A stretch of 64,000 bases of DNA, taken from assembly GCF_001708185.1 (NCBI RefSeq), contig NZ_MDDN01000005.1:62001-126000 (forward strand). Direction: 5' to 3'. The notes under the pieces are model-generated. The model was given only the letters and a program-made list of their open reading frames with translations, was not told where the DNA came from and ran no database searches. The stretch is from Lysinibacillus xylanilyticus. GTDB lineage: Bacteria; Bacillota; Bacilli; Bacillales_A; Planococcaceae. Each line of letters starts with the position of its first letter. The first letter of the stretch is position 1. The position numbers and the translations under genes were made by a program. This document shows positions 44,431 to 53,171 of this stretch, piece after piece.

Positions 44431-44998
44431 TTTCATCCTCCTGTGCATAACTAATGCCATTGAGATTAATAGGATTTAAGACAACGACACCATCTTTTAG
44501 CTGATCACAATATGTAAAACCCATGATACTTCCTGAATAAGAAAAATTATGACTCCATTTAATTTGAAAGTTAGGAAATGATAATGTTTCGTTTGGCTCT
44601 AACGTTGTTTTTCCAATAGGTCTAAGCCAGAACTCCTCCTTGCTTGATTGATCATTGATTCTCTCCCAACTACTGTTTCCTTTTAATTTTGGTGCGAAAT
44701 GTTCATAGACATACCTTCCAGAGAAGGAGAATGGAGAGTCTTCAGGCAGTTTTATACATAGATGCGGATTTGTTATAGGCTGATTACCTATATTGCGAAT
44801 ATGATAAGAGCCCAAGCATAAGCTCTCCTCATCAGGATTATAAGAAATATTGAACGAGGATGTGAAATAACTAATGATGTTGACACTATCCGGAATAATA
44901 AGCTCCTCAACCGTTTTTTTAATTTCATGAACATAATAATCCGTTTGTTTTTTTAGTTCATTGATCTTTTCTTCCACACGATCGATACGAGTAGTCAT
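44423..44998 (-). CDS. hypothetical protein with N-terminal coiled coil, spore-surface cluster
   Basis: The 191-residue protein has a short coiled coil at about residues 5-35 (DRVEEKINELKKQTDYYVHEI), followed by a beta-rich domain with GSYHIRNIGNQPITNPHLCIKLPEDSPFSFSG, reminiscent of immunoglobulin-like or carrier folds but not assigned. First gene of a three-gene unit. The ATG at 44998 has GGGGG five to ten bases upstream. No signal peptide is present, consistent with a protein assembled on the spore from the mother cell. Confidence 0.6.
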   Translation of the reverse strand: MTTRIDRVEEKINELKKQTDYYVHEIKKTVEELIIPDSVNIISYFTSSFNISYNPDEESLCLGSYHIRNIGNQPITNPHLCIKLPEDSPFSFSGRYVYEHFAPKLKGNSSWERINDQSSKEEFWLRPIGKTTLEPNETLSFPNFQIKWSHNFSYSGSIMGFTYCDQLKDGVVVLNPINLNGISYAQEDENE

Positions 44999-45059
44999 AA
45001 TTAGTACCCCCTTGCCAATAGTATTAAATAAATCAACTCACTGTCTGAAATCCTTTCAT

Positions 45060-45088
45060 AAAAAAAAGAGAGGATTATCCTCTCTTTA
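45060..45088 (-). terminator. terminator of the Cys-rich gene
   Basis: AAAGAGAGGA and TCCTCTCTTT form a perfect stem, followed by T7 on the minus strand. Confidence 0.88.
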
Positions 45089-45119
45089 CAATATGATTTT
45101 GTTCTATGTGTTAGTACCA

Positions 45120-45758
45120 TTAGCCGACAGGTGGGAATACAGCAGGGCATTGCGCTGGGCGAACTACACCCGGACATGCGAACGGTAATTCTGCTCTTGG
45201 CTCGCAGAAAGTTGCTAAGAATTCCACTGTAACTGGGAATGTAGATTGAATACTTTGGCAAACTGATATAGTAACTACTAATGCAGAAAACGTAATTGTG
45301 TTTGTTCCAGGAGTTAGAGTTCCTGTTGAACACACGAAACAATCTAAATCTGTGAATAAAATTTCTACATCTGTCCCTTTCGGCGCGCATAATGTAACTT
45401 GTTCGCAACGGGAAACTGTAATAGGATTGCTTGTAAACCTAGTACCATTTGGTAAAGTAACAACTAATGTAAGAGTAAAGTTCTTTTGAATAGTCAGATT
45501 TTGAAGACATACCGTTGCACCATCAATGGTGAATTGACGATTCTCACGGTTCAAAATAACAACAGGATTAGTTGCTCTTGGAACTACATTACATGTAACT
45601 ACCGCACCTGCTAAGCTAGTCGTTGCTGTTACTCCTGGAAAAGTAATTGATCCAGTAGGGGAAAACTCAAACGACGCTTCCTTTACAATCCAGTCAAATA
45701 CCTTATCGACATTTATACAAATTGGTTCCTGCAGTTGGGATGGCATACTACCTTGCAT
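45120..45758 (-). CDS. Cys-containing beta-rich protein, probable spore coat/appendage component
   Basis: The 212-residue protein is rich in Thr, Val, Pro and spaced single Cys. It opens QEPICINVDKVFDWIVKEASF; a Cys followed by DKV(F/Y)DW is a start I associate, from memory only, with Cys-rich spore coat or appendage proteins. No signal peptide, no membrane segment. A CATA-AGA-TA box (45797-45805, minus) fits a sigma-K promoter. The ATG at 45758 follows GGAGGTG. A disulfide-linked surface role is inference. Confidence 0.6.
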   Translation of the reverse strand: MQGSMPSQLQEPICINVDKVFDWIVKEASFEFSPTGSITFPGVTATTSLAGAVVTCNVVPRATNPVVILNRENRQFTIDGATVCLQNLTIQKNFTLTLVVTLPNGTRFTSNPITVSRCEQVTLCAPKGTDVEILFTDLDCFVCSTGTLTPGTNTITFSALVVTISVCQSIQSTFPVTVEFLATFCEPRAELPFACPGVVRPAQCPAVFPPVG

Positions 45759-45796
45759 CCTTTTGACACCTCCATAATTTTTTTACCTTTCGTTTG

Positions 45797-45805
45797 TATC
45801 TTATG
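45797..45805 (-). promoter_or_regulatory. possible sigma-K -10 box upstream of the Cys-rich gene
   Basis: The minus strand reads CATAAGATA, matching the sigma-K -10 consensus CATANNNTA, with an AC about 14 bases before it. It is 39 bases upstream of the start codon. Confidence 0.45.
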
Positions 45806-46004
45806 TGTTCTGACTAAAAGTGCATGGGCTAAAAAGTAATGCGTTCTGATTTTTATTAAAATACTTAGTATCAGTATGTATCGTTTTTGCTTACATTTCC
45901 TTTTCTTAAAAGAGAAACTAAAATATTTGAAAGGACCTGTATATTTGTAACAGAAAGTAAATATTTTTAATAAAATATTAGTGGACTGAAAGGGGTGAAT
46001 TGCT

Positions 46005-47369
46005 ATGGAAGATTCAAAATTGTACTCCACGCAAGACATTGAAAATTTGAAGCAAAGGATTGAAACGTATAGGGAAACGTTAACCTCATTAAAAATGGGG
46101 ACTTCAATAGAAGATTACCTATTTATGAAAAAGGAATTTGATGCGATTAAAACACAAATCGCACATTTAGAAGGGCTAACGGAAACATTAGACGATAAGC
46201 AAAATTCACAAATTAGAGGCTATGAGGGGCAGATAAGACTTCTTTCGACGCAAATCGAGTCTCTGAATCAAACGATTGAGGAAATGAACCAAGAAATACT
46301 AAGGGCTTTAAACAAATTACTTACGATTGAAAATACTGAAGCTCCAATCACTACACCTAAAACTGAAAACACATCTAAATTTATTGCTAACGGTGTACAA
46401 AGGGATCCGATCATTACACAGACAACAAGCCAATCGGCGATTGTATTTAAACAGCCATCTTATAAAATGCTACAAAGTCTGGCAGGTAAAGCAAGAAATG
46501 CACAATTAGATGTAAATAACGGTATACCTCCTACTCACAATGGAAATCAAAGAAATACACCCGAAGATCGTCATTTTAATCAACAATATTTTCAATCCAA
46601 AAATACTCATCCAAGCCGAATATATAATGGTTTATATAAAAATACCACTACCGAATCCACCTGCCATTTTAAAAACGCTACCAATGCACAGGAAATTCCA
46701 ATTAGTGTTTATGAATCTAATACTTTACCGCATGCCGAAATCCATTATTCTACTGACCATGACTTTAAAGCGGAAGATTTAGTTAATAACGTTGAACTCG
46801 AAAAAGTTGATAACACTGTCACTAGAGATGAAATGGGCTCTGTAATAACAAATGAGCCTGTCATTCCTGTAGCTTCTGAAGTAATTAATGAACCTGCCTT
46901 CCCCGAAGCTTCTAAAGTTGTTAATGAACCTGTCATTCCTGTAGCTTCTGAAGTTGTTAATGAACCTGTCATTCCTGTAGCTTCTAAAGTTGTTAATGAA
47001 CCTGCCATTCCTGTAGCTTCTAAAGTTGTTAATGAACCTGTCATTCCTGCAGCTTCTGAAGTTGTTAATGAACCTGTCATTCCTGCAGCTTCTGAAGTTG
47101 TTAATGAACCTGTCATTCCTGTAGCTTCTAAAGTTGTTAATGAACCTGCCATTTCTGAAGCGGTTAATAAGCAAGACGACACAAATACATCCCCCACTTT
47201 AAAAAGTGACAAATTTGATGTCTTTGAAGCTATGATAGAGGAAGATGAAGCTATTATACAAATTGAAGAGGTAAGCAAACAACCTGAGCTAAAGGAAGAA
47301 GTAACAGAAGAAGGGCATAAAAAAGAAAAGAGCTCTTTGTTTTTCAATTTCTTTCGAAAATGGAGTTAG
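46005..47369 (+). CDS. coiled-coil protein with 12-residue tandem repeats
   Basis: The 454-residue protein has three parts. A coiled coil comes first (about residues 5-110). A polar, low-complexity middle rich in N/T/Q follows. Then come about nine copies of a 12-residue repeat of the type VVNEPVIPVASK (about 280-385), ending in an acidic then basic tail. No signal peptide. The ATG at 46005 follows AAAGGGGTG. It is divergent from the Cys-rich gene and upstream of the BclB-domain gene, so a spore-surface role is likely but unproven. Confidence 0.7.
   Translation: MEDSKLYSTQDIENLKQRIETYRETLTSLKMGTSIEDYLFMKKEFDAIKTQIAHLEGLTETLDDKQNSQIRGYEGQIRLLSTQIESLNQTIEEMNQEILRALNKLLTIENTEAPITTPKTENTSKFIANGVQRDPIITQTTSQSAIVFKQPSYKMLQSLAGKARNAQLDVNNGIPPTHNGNQRNTPEDRHFNQQYFQSKNTHPSRIYNGLYKNTTTESTCHFKNATNAQEIPISVYESNTLPHAEIHYSTDHDFKAEDLVNNVELEKVDNTVTRDEMGSVITNEPVIPVASEVINEPAFPEASKVVNEPVIPVASEVVNEPVIPVASKVVNEPAIPVASKVVNEPVIPAASEVVNEPVIPAASEVVNEPVIPVASKVVNEPAISEAVNKQDDTNTSPTLKSDKFDVFEAMIEEDEAIIQIEEVSKQPELKEEVTEEGHKKEKSSLFFNFFRKWS
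46851..47166 (+). repeat. 36-bp coding tandem repeat (about nine units)
   Basis: The unit GTTGTTAATGAACCTGTCAT... (12 codons, NEPVIPVAS core) is repeated in frame. Several units are identical at the DNA level, including silent positions, which points to recent duplication and likely length variation between strains. Confidence 0.85.
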
Positions 47370-47420
47370 TTTAAAACTGCGGTGCACAGTGCACAGATTT
47401 ATACGATTGTACGATGAATA

Positions 47421-47461
47421 CGTCCAATAAGTATGAAAATACATATTGGACTTTTTTATGT
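47421..47461 (+). terminator. terminator of the repeat-protein gene
   Basis: GTCCAATAAGTATG and TACATATTGGAC pair and are followed by TTTTTT. Confidence 0.82.
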
Positions 47462-47619
47462 TCAATTGAAAAAATAAGTCCCACCAGTTAGTACTCGTAA
47501 AATGCCAAAGCCTTCTAAAGAAGCTTCAAAAATTTCCACATATATAAATTACAATTTAGATGACTGCCCTCCCCCCCTAATCTTTGCTGAATAGAATAAT
47601 GGAGAAAGGGGGTGTAAAA

Positions 47620-48252
47620 ATGTGTATGAATTGTAATTCTTCGTGTGGCTTCTCATCTAATAATGAATGTGAAAATTTTGGACCATTCTTAGCGGTTGAC
47701 GCTGCATGTATTACTCCAACACCTGTTACTACTGGCTCAATTATCCCATTCTCATCTGGCACAGCGACTCTTATGCAAACTTTAGCTAATGGTGCAATCG
47801 GTGCAGTAAGCCTTGTTGGATTCGGTAGTACCGTTACTGGTCTTGCTCTAGTCGGAAGTGATGTTAACTTAACAACTGGTGCGTTTACCGAGGCCTTTAC
47901 GGTTCCTCGTGCAGGTACGGTAACATCTATCGCTGCAAGCTTTAAAGTAACACTAGCTATTGCGGCGCCGGGCCTACCAGGATCAACAGTAGTCAATGCT
48001 CGAATTTATCGTGCACCTGCAGGAAGTAATGTCTTCAGCCCTACAAATGTAACTGTTAATTTGAACCCAGCATTAACAGGAATAATAAGTGCAGGTATAG
48101 TACTAAATGGTACATCTGATAACTTCGCACCACTACCAGTAGTAGCTGGCGATAATTTATTAATGGTATTCTCAATTACTGCTACAGGAACAGCACTGAG
48201 TTTAGCTGCTGAAGTTCAAGGTACTGCAACTGCTGGTATTACAATTGATTAA
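47620..48252 (+). CDS. BclB-domain exosporium-type protein without collagen repeat
   Basis: The 210-residue protein has a short Cys-rich N-terminus (CMNCNSSCGF) and then the BclB C-terminal-type domain: IPFSSGTATLMQTLANGAIG, VSLVGFGSTVTGL, AFTVPRAGTVTSIAASFKVT and a C-terminal LAAEVQGTATAGITI. In Bacillus exosporium glycoproteins this domain caps collagen-like stalks. Here the GXT collagen repeats are missing, so it would be a bare head domain with a Cys anchor. The ATG at 47620 follows AAAGGGGGTG. A CATATATAA near 47539 could be a sigma-K -10 box. Confidence 0.75.
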   Translation: MCMNCNSSCGFSSNNECENFGPFLAVDAACITPTPVTTGSIIPFSSGTATLMQTLANGAIGAVSLVGFGSTVTGLALVGSDVNLTTGAFTEAFTVPRAGTVTSIAASFKVTLAIAAPGLPGSTVVNARIYRAPAGSNVFSPTNVTVNLNPALTGIISAGIVLNGTSDNFAPLPVVAGDNLLMVFSITATGTALSLAAEVQGTATAGITID

Positions 48253-48299
48253 GAATGCTATATCTTTTTATAAAAAAACAAGATGAAATATATTAAATT

Positions 48300-48340
48300 T
48301 GAGCCCTTTTCACAATGCAAAAGGGCTTTTATTTCTTAAA
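48300..48340 (+). terminator. terminator of the BclB-domain gene
   Basis: AGCCCTTTT and AAAAGGGCT form the stem and are followed by TTTATTT. Confidence 0.82.
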
Positions 48341-48523
48341 TACTGCTGAAGGTGAAGCTTAACTTGATTGATGGTAACCCTCTATGATACGGAATTATAA
48401 GCAGTGTTACCAGTTACCGGTTATTTACCTTTTCAACTTTTAAAAATTAGACGACTTCTTTATTAAAACAAGAAGTCGTTTCATCTTGTCTCTAATGAAT
48501 ACTCTTAGTTATTTACAGGTTCA

Positions 48524-49036
48524 TTATTTCCCCAAAGCAATCTGAATATGAGCAAGATGATGCTTCCCATGCCAAGCATATAAGGCTAATGCTTTCTCAA
48601 GAGTCATTAACCCTGAATCAGGATGATTAAACGCTCGTTGTAATTGGTCTTCTGTTAAGCTTTTCAGCAAAAAAATCCAACGTTCATGTAAACCTGCAAT
48701 TAATTGATATGAGGCTGCGACAGGCATTTCTGCATCCGGAAGTTTTGCCCATTCCTCCTCATTGTAAGGCTTAATCGTTGGAGCATCTTCTGTCAAAGCT
48801 AACTTAAAACGGATAAAGCTATTCATATGACTATCTGCAATATGGTGAACAAGCTGTGTAACCGTCCAGCCATTTTCTCGGTAGGATTTTTTTAATGCTT
48901 GCTCACTTACTCCTTTAAGTTCCTCTGCTAGTTGTTTCGGTAATAGACGAATATCCTCCATCCATTCCTGTACTTGCTGTGCTGTAACTACTTCAGGAAA
49001 TTGAAATTGTCCAATTGGAAATCGTAAGTCGGTCAT
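48524..49036 (-). CDS. yfiT: YfiT-like bacillithiol transferase / metal-dependent hydrolase (DinB fold)
   Basis: The 170-residue protein begins MTDLRFPIGQFQFP. It has three metal-ligand His positions of the DinB/YfiT fold: TVTQLVHHIADSHMNSF (about residues 60-76) and YAWHGKHHLAHI (about 151-162). YfiT-family members are annotated as putative metal-dependent hydrolases and some as bacillithiol S-transferases. FosB in the same window implies a bacillithiol-using organism. The start ATG 49036 follows GGAGGAGAG. Confidence 0.83.
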   Translation of the reverse strand: MTDLRFPIGQFQFPEVVTAQQVQEWMEDIRLLPKQLAEELKGVSEQALKKSYRENGWTVTQLVHHIADSHMNSFIRFKLALTEDAPTIKPYNEEEWAKLPDAEMPVAASYQLIAGLHERWIFLLKSLTEDQLQRAFNHPDSGLMTLEKALALYAWHGKHHLAHIQIALGK

Positions 49037-49174
49037 GTAGCTCTCCTCCATTTCTATTTTCTTACTTTTCATATTACCAATTTAATATTTTCCGTGCCAC
49101 TATGTATAAAACCCTCATTTTGCTAGAATTGTAGCTTACAAAACAAAGGTCATTGCTTGAACCATTAACCTTTT

Positions 49175-49657
49175 CTATTCATTAATATCATAGATCAACG
49201 TATCAAAATAGCTTCCATTCGTATAAAGTAAAATCGCCCATTCACCAGATTTCGGTATTTTTACACTTGAAGGTGTATGAGCATCTGCACCATTAACAGG
49301 TCCACCAAGCCCTATAGTCCAACCATCTACTAAGATAGGATGCACTGTTTTAGATTCTTTATGATACCCGACAATGGTTAACTTGCTATCTCGACCTTCT
49401 TCAATTCCCCAAAGATGCCACATCCATTTTTGAGTGCTTAAACTTGGCATATTGACCCCGATAACACCTGATTTATTCACATTACCGACAATACCTCTGT
49501 CTCCAAATTCTACTGCCTTTTTGTCCCAATCAATTGATGTAAAGTCACTTTCTTGTACAAAATCAGGTAAATCATCTGGCAGAGCGACTACTTTCTCGTT
49601 ATTTGCGCAGCCTGCTAACAATAATATCACTGTAAGAAAAAGTATACATCGCCTCAA
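49175..49657 (-). CDS. hypothetical lipoprotein (possibly DUF4871)
   Basis: The 160-residue lipoprotein has signal peptide ILFLTVILLLAGC (lipid-modified Cys about residue 17), then a beta-rich domain with KWMWHLWGIEEG, GLGGPVNGADAHTPSSVKIPKSGEW and LLYTNGSYFDTLIYDI. It resembles DUF4871-type Bacillus lipoproteins, a tentative match from memory. Bound to the outer face of the membrane; function unknown. Confidence 0.65.
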   Translation of the reverse strand: MRRCILFLTVILLLAGCANNEKVVALPDDLPDFVQESDFTSIDWDKKAVEFGDRGIVGNVNKSGVIGVNMPSLSTQKWMWHLWGIEEGRDSKLTIVGYHKESKTVHPILVDGWTIGLGGPVNGADAHTPSSVKIPKSGEWAILLYTNGSYFDTLIYDINE

Positions 49658-49731
49658 AACATCACTCCTAGTTCAGGGTATTTCCTATGAAACGATTCTT
49701 TCACACACTTTGTTACAGATTATTCAGAAAA

Positions 49732-50382
49732 TCACCCCTCTATTAATCTCATTACAAATTTAACTAATGACTTTAATGGGTGAGTAATCGTTGACGCAGA
49801 CTCCTTTTCGAATTGCTGTGCAGCATCAACCATCGAAAGCTGTGCAGCTGAAATTCGTCGTCGTTGCTCCCTCGCTATATCATGAAAGGTTTGTATAATA
49901 GCGTTATTATACGCTTCCTTTTTCCCCTGCATAATTAGCTCAAACGTATTGTCGATAACCTTTGCTACAACATCTATCGACTTTCCATGCTGTTCGGCAT
50001 ATTGCTGAAGTCTGTTCATCGTACCTTCTACGGTTTCCGGATTTGTAAAAAGAATCGTTTGAGGCTGCTTTTCTTCACATATGGTTTCAAAATAGGGCTC
50101 ATCTATTTTAATAATTGGAATAGAGAGTTCCAGCAGTTCTTCCTCTAACACTGCAATATAATTCGTGCACGTTATTAAGATGGCGTCCATATCACAACGT
50201 TCCATCCATTTAAGTTGCTCTTTAACCTCAAAAGCTAACCCGTCAGTCCCTTTTGAAACTTGCTGTATAAGACCTGGATCCACAAAATGAACTAGCTCTA
50301 CATTCTCAATGTTTTGAAATGCATATTCTATATACTCAATATTTGAATGGTGTGCATGTAAGCAGCCAAGCCTTTTCCTCAA
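49732..50382 (-). CDS. Asp/Glu racemase-superfamily protein
   Basis: The 216-residue cytoplasmic protein begins RLGCLHAHHSNIEYIE, has VHFVDPGLIQ and the superfamily catalytic-Cys context DAILITCTNYIAVLEE (Cys about residue 90). The second catalytic Cys position of true racemases is not clear, as the expected later segment reads IDNTFELIM. It could be a racemase, a maleate isomerase-like enzyme or an inactive relative. Confidence 0.65.
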   Translation of the reverse strand: MRKRLGCLHAHHSNIEYIEYAFQNIENVELVHFVDPGLIQQVSKGTDGLAFEVKEQLKWMERCDMDAILITCTNYIAVLEEELLELSIPIIKIDEPYFETICEEKQPQTILFTNPETVEGTMNRLQQYAEQHGKSIDVVAKVIDNTFELIMQGKKEAYNNAIIQTFHDIAREQRRRISAAQLSMVDAAQQFEKESASTITHPLKSLVKFVMRLIEG

Positions 50383-50507
50383 GAGCAGTCCCCCCTATTA
50401 CGTAAGCTGTTTTTCCATGGTTGCGATAGCAAGAGAAATCCCATTACAGTTTTCTCCCTGTGTCAACACTCCTTTAGATTAAAAATACAATACATTGCAT
50501 TTATAAT

Positions 50508-50549
50508 CAAAAACAAACCACATCATCACAAGATAATGCAGTTTGTCCT
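50508..50549 (-). terminator. possible terminator of the siderophore operon
   Basis: ACAAAC and GTTTGT form the base of a longer imperfect stem on the minus strand, followed by TTTTGATT, just after the esterase stop codon. Confidence 0.5.
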
Positions 50550-50550
50550 A

Positions 50551-51330
50551 TTAATTTTTATTTAAAAAACGAATTGCTCTACTCATAACCGTTGGAACAA
50601 TTGAAGCATGATTTTCCTCCAACGCTTCATAAAAAGCAATATCCATAATTTTCTCTAAATCGCCGGCAATCTGTTTTGCATCATCAACCATAAAGGTTTC
50701 CAGTTCCCCCACCCCTATGAATAATTTTTCATAAGCAAATGGACGCTCTTTTATAAATGTTGGAGCATACTTTAATAGTTCATGCTCATTCCACCAAATA
50801 GAAGGGCTAATCGCAATATAACGTTGGAAGTTTGCTTGATGATGGAATAATTGCCAAAGTACAAAGTAACCCGCTAATGAATGACCGAACAGTGCTTGTT
50901 GCTGTACATTTACAGGGAATTGCGCCTGAATGCTTGGCTTTAATTCCTCCTCTAAAAATCTACTAAAGTTCTCAGCTCCTCCATGTTTCTTATGGCCCTT
51001 CCCTTTAAATCTTGCAGGATACGTATACGTCTCAGCTTGTCCTGTAAAATCATAAAACCGTCGTTCGTGCATATCAGCTCCATGCCCAATGCCAACTACA
51101 ATAGCTGGTAAAATACCTGTTTTCGATGCATTACGACTTTGCAGGCGGACTGCTTCCTTCACAAGGTGAAAATATGATGAACCGTCCAATACATATAAAA
51201 CTGGAAAACCACCTTCTGGTACGTCTCCGTTCGGTACATAAATGTTTACTGTATACGTATAATCCGTAAAATTCGATGTTATTTGCTGCGATGTATAATC
51301 AGATGCTGCTGCAATTTTGTCTATCATCAT
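50551..51330 (-). CDS. besA: siderophore esterase (BesA/Fes-like alpha/beta hydrolase)
   Basis: The 259-residue hydrolase of the esterase D/Fes group has VNIYVPNGDVPEGGFPVLYVLDGSSYF, GHGADMHERRFYDFT and the nucleophile elbow LFGHSLAGYF (Ser about residue 152). BesA cleaves ferric trilactone siderophores after uptake to free iron, and it lies next to feuABC in B. subtilis, the arrangement found here. The ATG at 51330 overlaps the ATPase stop codon (ATGA). Confidence 0.82.
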   Translation of the reverse strand: MMIDKIAAASDYTSQQITSNFTDYTYTVNIYVPNGDVPEGGFPVLYVLDGSSYFHLVKEAVRLQSRNASKTGILPAIVVGIGHGADMHERRFYDFTGQAETYTYPARFKGKGHKKHGGAENFSRFLEEELKPSIQAQFPVNVQQQALFGHSLAGYFVLWQLFHHQANFQRYIAISPSIWWNEHELLKYAPTFIKERPFAYEKLFIGVGELETFMVDDAKQIAGDLEKIMDIAFYEALEENHASIVPTVMSRAIRFLNKN

Positions 51331-52127
51331 TTGTCGGCCTCCTTCAAAACATCATAGCCATAGCATACGGGTGTTTTCGTAACAGGATCTTCCATAATAC
51401 GTGCATTTATATTGAATACTTCTCGCATTACATCTGCACATAAAATTTCCTGAGGTGTTCCCGTTTTCATCACAACTCCCTGTCGCATCGCAATTAAATG
51501 ATCGGAATATCGTGCAGCGTGATTAATGTCGTGCAATACCATAACAATCGTACAACTATGCTGCGCGTTCAGATTTTTAACAATTTCTAGTACCTCTAAC
51601 TGATGCGCCATATCTAAATAAGTTGTCGGTTCGTCTAATAACAAAATATTTGTTTCTTGCGCTAAGGCCATTGCAAGCCATACACGCTGGCGCTGTCCCC
51701 CTGACAACTGTCCAAGCTCGCGATTGCGATAGTCATTTGTATTTGTAACAGTTAAGGCCCACTCAATCATTTCCTCGTCCTTCTTTGTTAAGCGATTCAC
51801 ATTATTTCGATGCGGATAACGACCATAAGCAATAAGCTCCTCAACCTTTAGCTGACCTGGTGCAATAGGCGTCTGAGATAAGATCGCTAGCTTTTTCGCA
51901 ATTTCCTTTGTCGATAAATTTTGCATGTTTTGGTCCTGCAAATAAACCGTGCCCTGCTGCTTCTTTAATATACGACCAATTGTTTTTAATAATGTTGATT
52001 TTCCACATCCATTAGGTCCTATGATGGTCGTAATCTTCCCATCCTCTATCGTTAAATTTAAGCCTTCAAACACACGAACCTGCTCATAGCCAGAAGATAA
52101 ATTTTCCATTCTAAATGCCGTTTGCAC
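51327..52127 (-). CDS. iron-siderophore ABC transporter ATPase (FecE-type)
   Basis: The 266-residue ATPase has Walker A GPNGCGKSTLLKTI (about residues 38-51), the signature LSGGQRQRVWLAMALAQ, Walker B NILLLDEPT and the switch His in VLHDINHA. The FecE/FhuC type is typical of siderophore importers. The start is GTG 52127, eight bases after AGGAGG. It is followed without gap by the esterase gene. Confidence 0.93.
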   Translation of the reverse strand: MQTAFRMENLSSGYEQVRVFEGLNLTIEDGKITTIIGPNGCGKSTLLKTIGRILKKQQGTVYLQDQNMQNLSTKEIAKKLAILSQTPIAPGQLKVEELIAYGRYPHRNNVNRLTKKDEEMIEWALTVTNTNDYRNRELGQLSGGQRQRVWLAMALAQETNILLLDEPTTYLDMAHQLEVLEIVKNLNAQHSCTIVMVLHDINHAARYSDHLIAMRQGVVMKTGTPQEILCADVMREVFNINARIMEDPVTKTPVCYGYDVLKEADK

Positions 52128-52139
52128 ACCTATTTCCTC

Positions 52140-53171
52140 CTATGCTTTTGATTTCACTAGTAAATATAAGAAATACGGAATCCCAATAATCGAGACAACG
52201 ATCCCAACCGCTAGCTCAGACGGTGCAAATACTGTTTTTCCTATAAAATCAGCTATAATAAGCAATCCTGCGCCAATCAATGCACTTACTGGCATGACAT
52301 AACGATGTTGTATACCGACAAGCTGTTTTGCAATATGTGGTGCCATCAATCCGATAAACCCGATACTACCTGATACTGATACACAAGCACTGACTAAGCC
52401 AACGCTTGCCAATAACAGCTTCTTTTTCTCTTTTTCTACCGCTATCCCTAAACTTGTAATACTATCCTCTTCCAGTTGAAAATAATCGAGCAAATACGCT
52501 TTCCGATGGACATAAAAGCCCAATAATATAAGCCAAGGTAGCATAGTCACAACAAAAATCCAGTTTGCATTATAAATAGAGCCTGCCATCCAAACTGCGG
52601 CAGATTCAAAATCTTGAGCACTCATTTTTAATGATAAAAACAGTGACAGTGCCCCAAAACCACTGTTTATAGCAATCCCGGTTAAAATAAGTCGCTGCAT
52701 ATCTAAATGACCATTTTTCTGGGCAAATGAAAAAATAAGTAGCGCAGCCAAAGCACCGCCTACAAACCCGAACATGGGCATCATTAAAATCGATAACCAG
52801 CTACTCATATCTGCAGATGTGAGACGTAATTGAAAGAAAAACATGAATATAACCACTGCTGCCCCAGCACCCGCATTAATCCCTAAAATACCTGGATCAG
52901 CTAAGCCATTTCGTGTTATGCCCTGTAGCACCACCCCTGCCATCCCTAGGCCAACACCAACAAGCGCTGCAATGACAATACGTGGTAAACGGAATTCAAA
53001 AATGACAAGATCAAATTTTGGATTTGGTTCAATACGTAGCAATGTTTTGACAACATCCATCACCGACATATCAAAGACCCCATTTGTCATATGGAGATAG
53101 CTGGCACCCAAAATAAATAAAATGAGTATTGAAACAGTCATAACGAATACACGCGAGGTTTTTTTACGCAC
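52140..53171 (-). CDS. siderophore ABC transporter permease (FecD/FeuC-type)
   Basis: The 343-residue permease has about ten membrane segments and the FecCD signatures LPRIVIAALVGVGLGMAGVVLQGITRN and GSIGFIGLMAPHIAKQLVG (coupling helix to the ATPase). The preferred start is GTG 53171, eight bases after GGAGG. A GTG at 53180 overlaps that site. It overlaps the preceding permease gene by a few bases, indicating translational coupling. Confidence 0.92.
   Translation of the reverse strand: MRKKTSRVFVMTVSILILFILGASYLHMTNGVFDMSVMDVVKTLLRIEPNPKFDLVIFEFRLPRIVIAALVGVGLGMAGVVLQGITRNGLADPGILGINAGAGAAVVIFMFFFQLRLTSADMSSWLSILMMPMFGFVGGALAALLIFSFAQKNGHLDMQRLILTGIAINSGFGALSLFLSLKMSAQDFESAAVWMAGSIYNANWIFVVTMLPWLILLGFYVHRKAYLLDYFQLEEDSITSLGIAVEKEKKKLLLASVGLVSACVSVSGSIGFIGLMAPHIAKQLVGIQHRYVMPVSALIGAGLLIIADFIGKTVFAPSELAVGIVVSIIGIPYFLYLLVKSKA

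Noticed and set aside
46745-47347. Long antisense frames opposite the repeat-protein gene
   Set aside because: Shadows of the 36-bp coding repeat. The plus-strand gene has a ribosome binding site and sensible protein composition.
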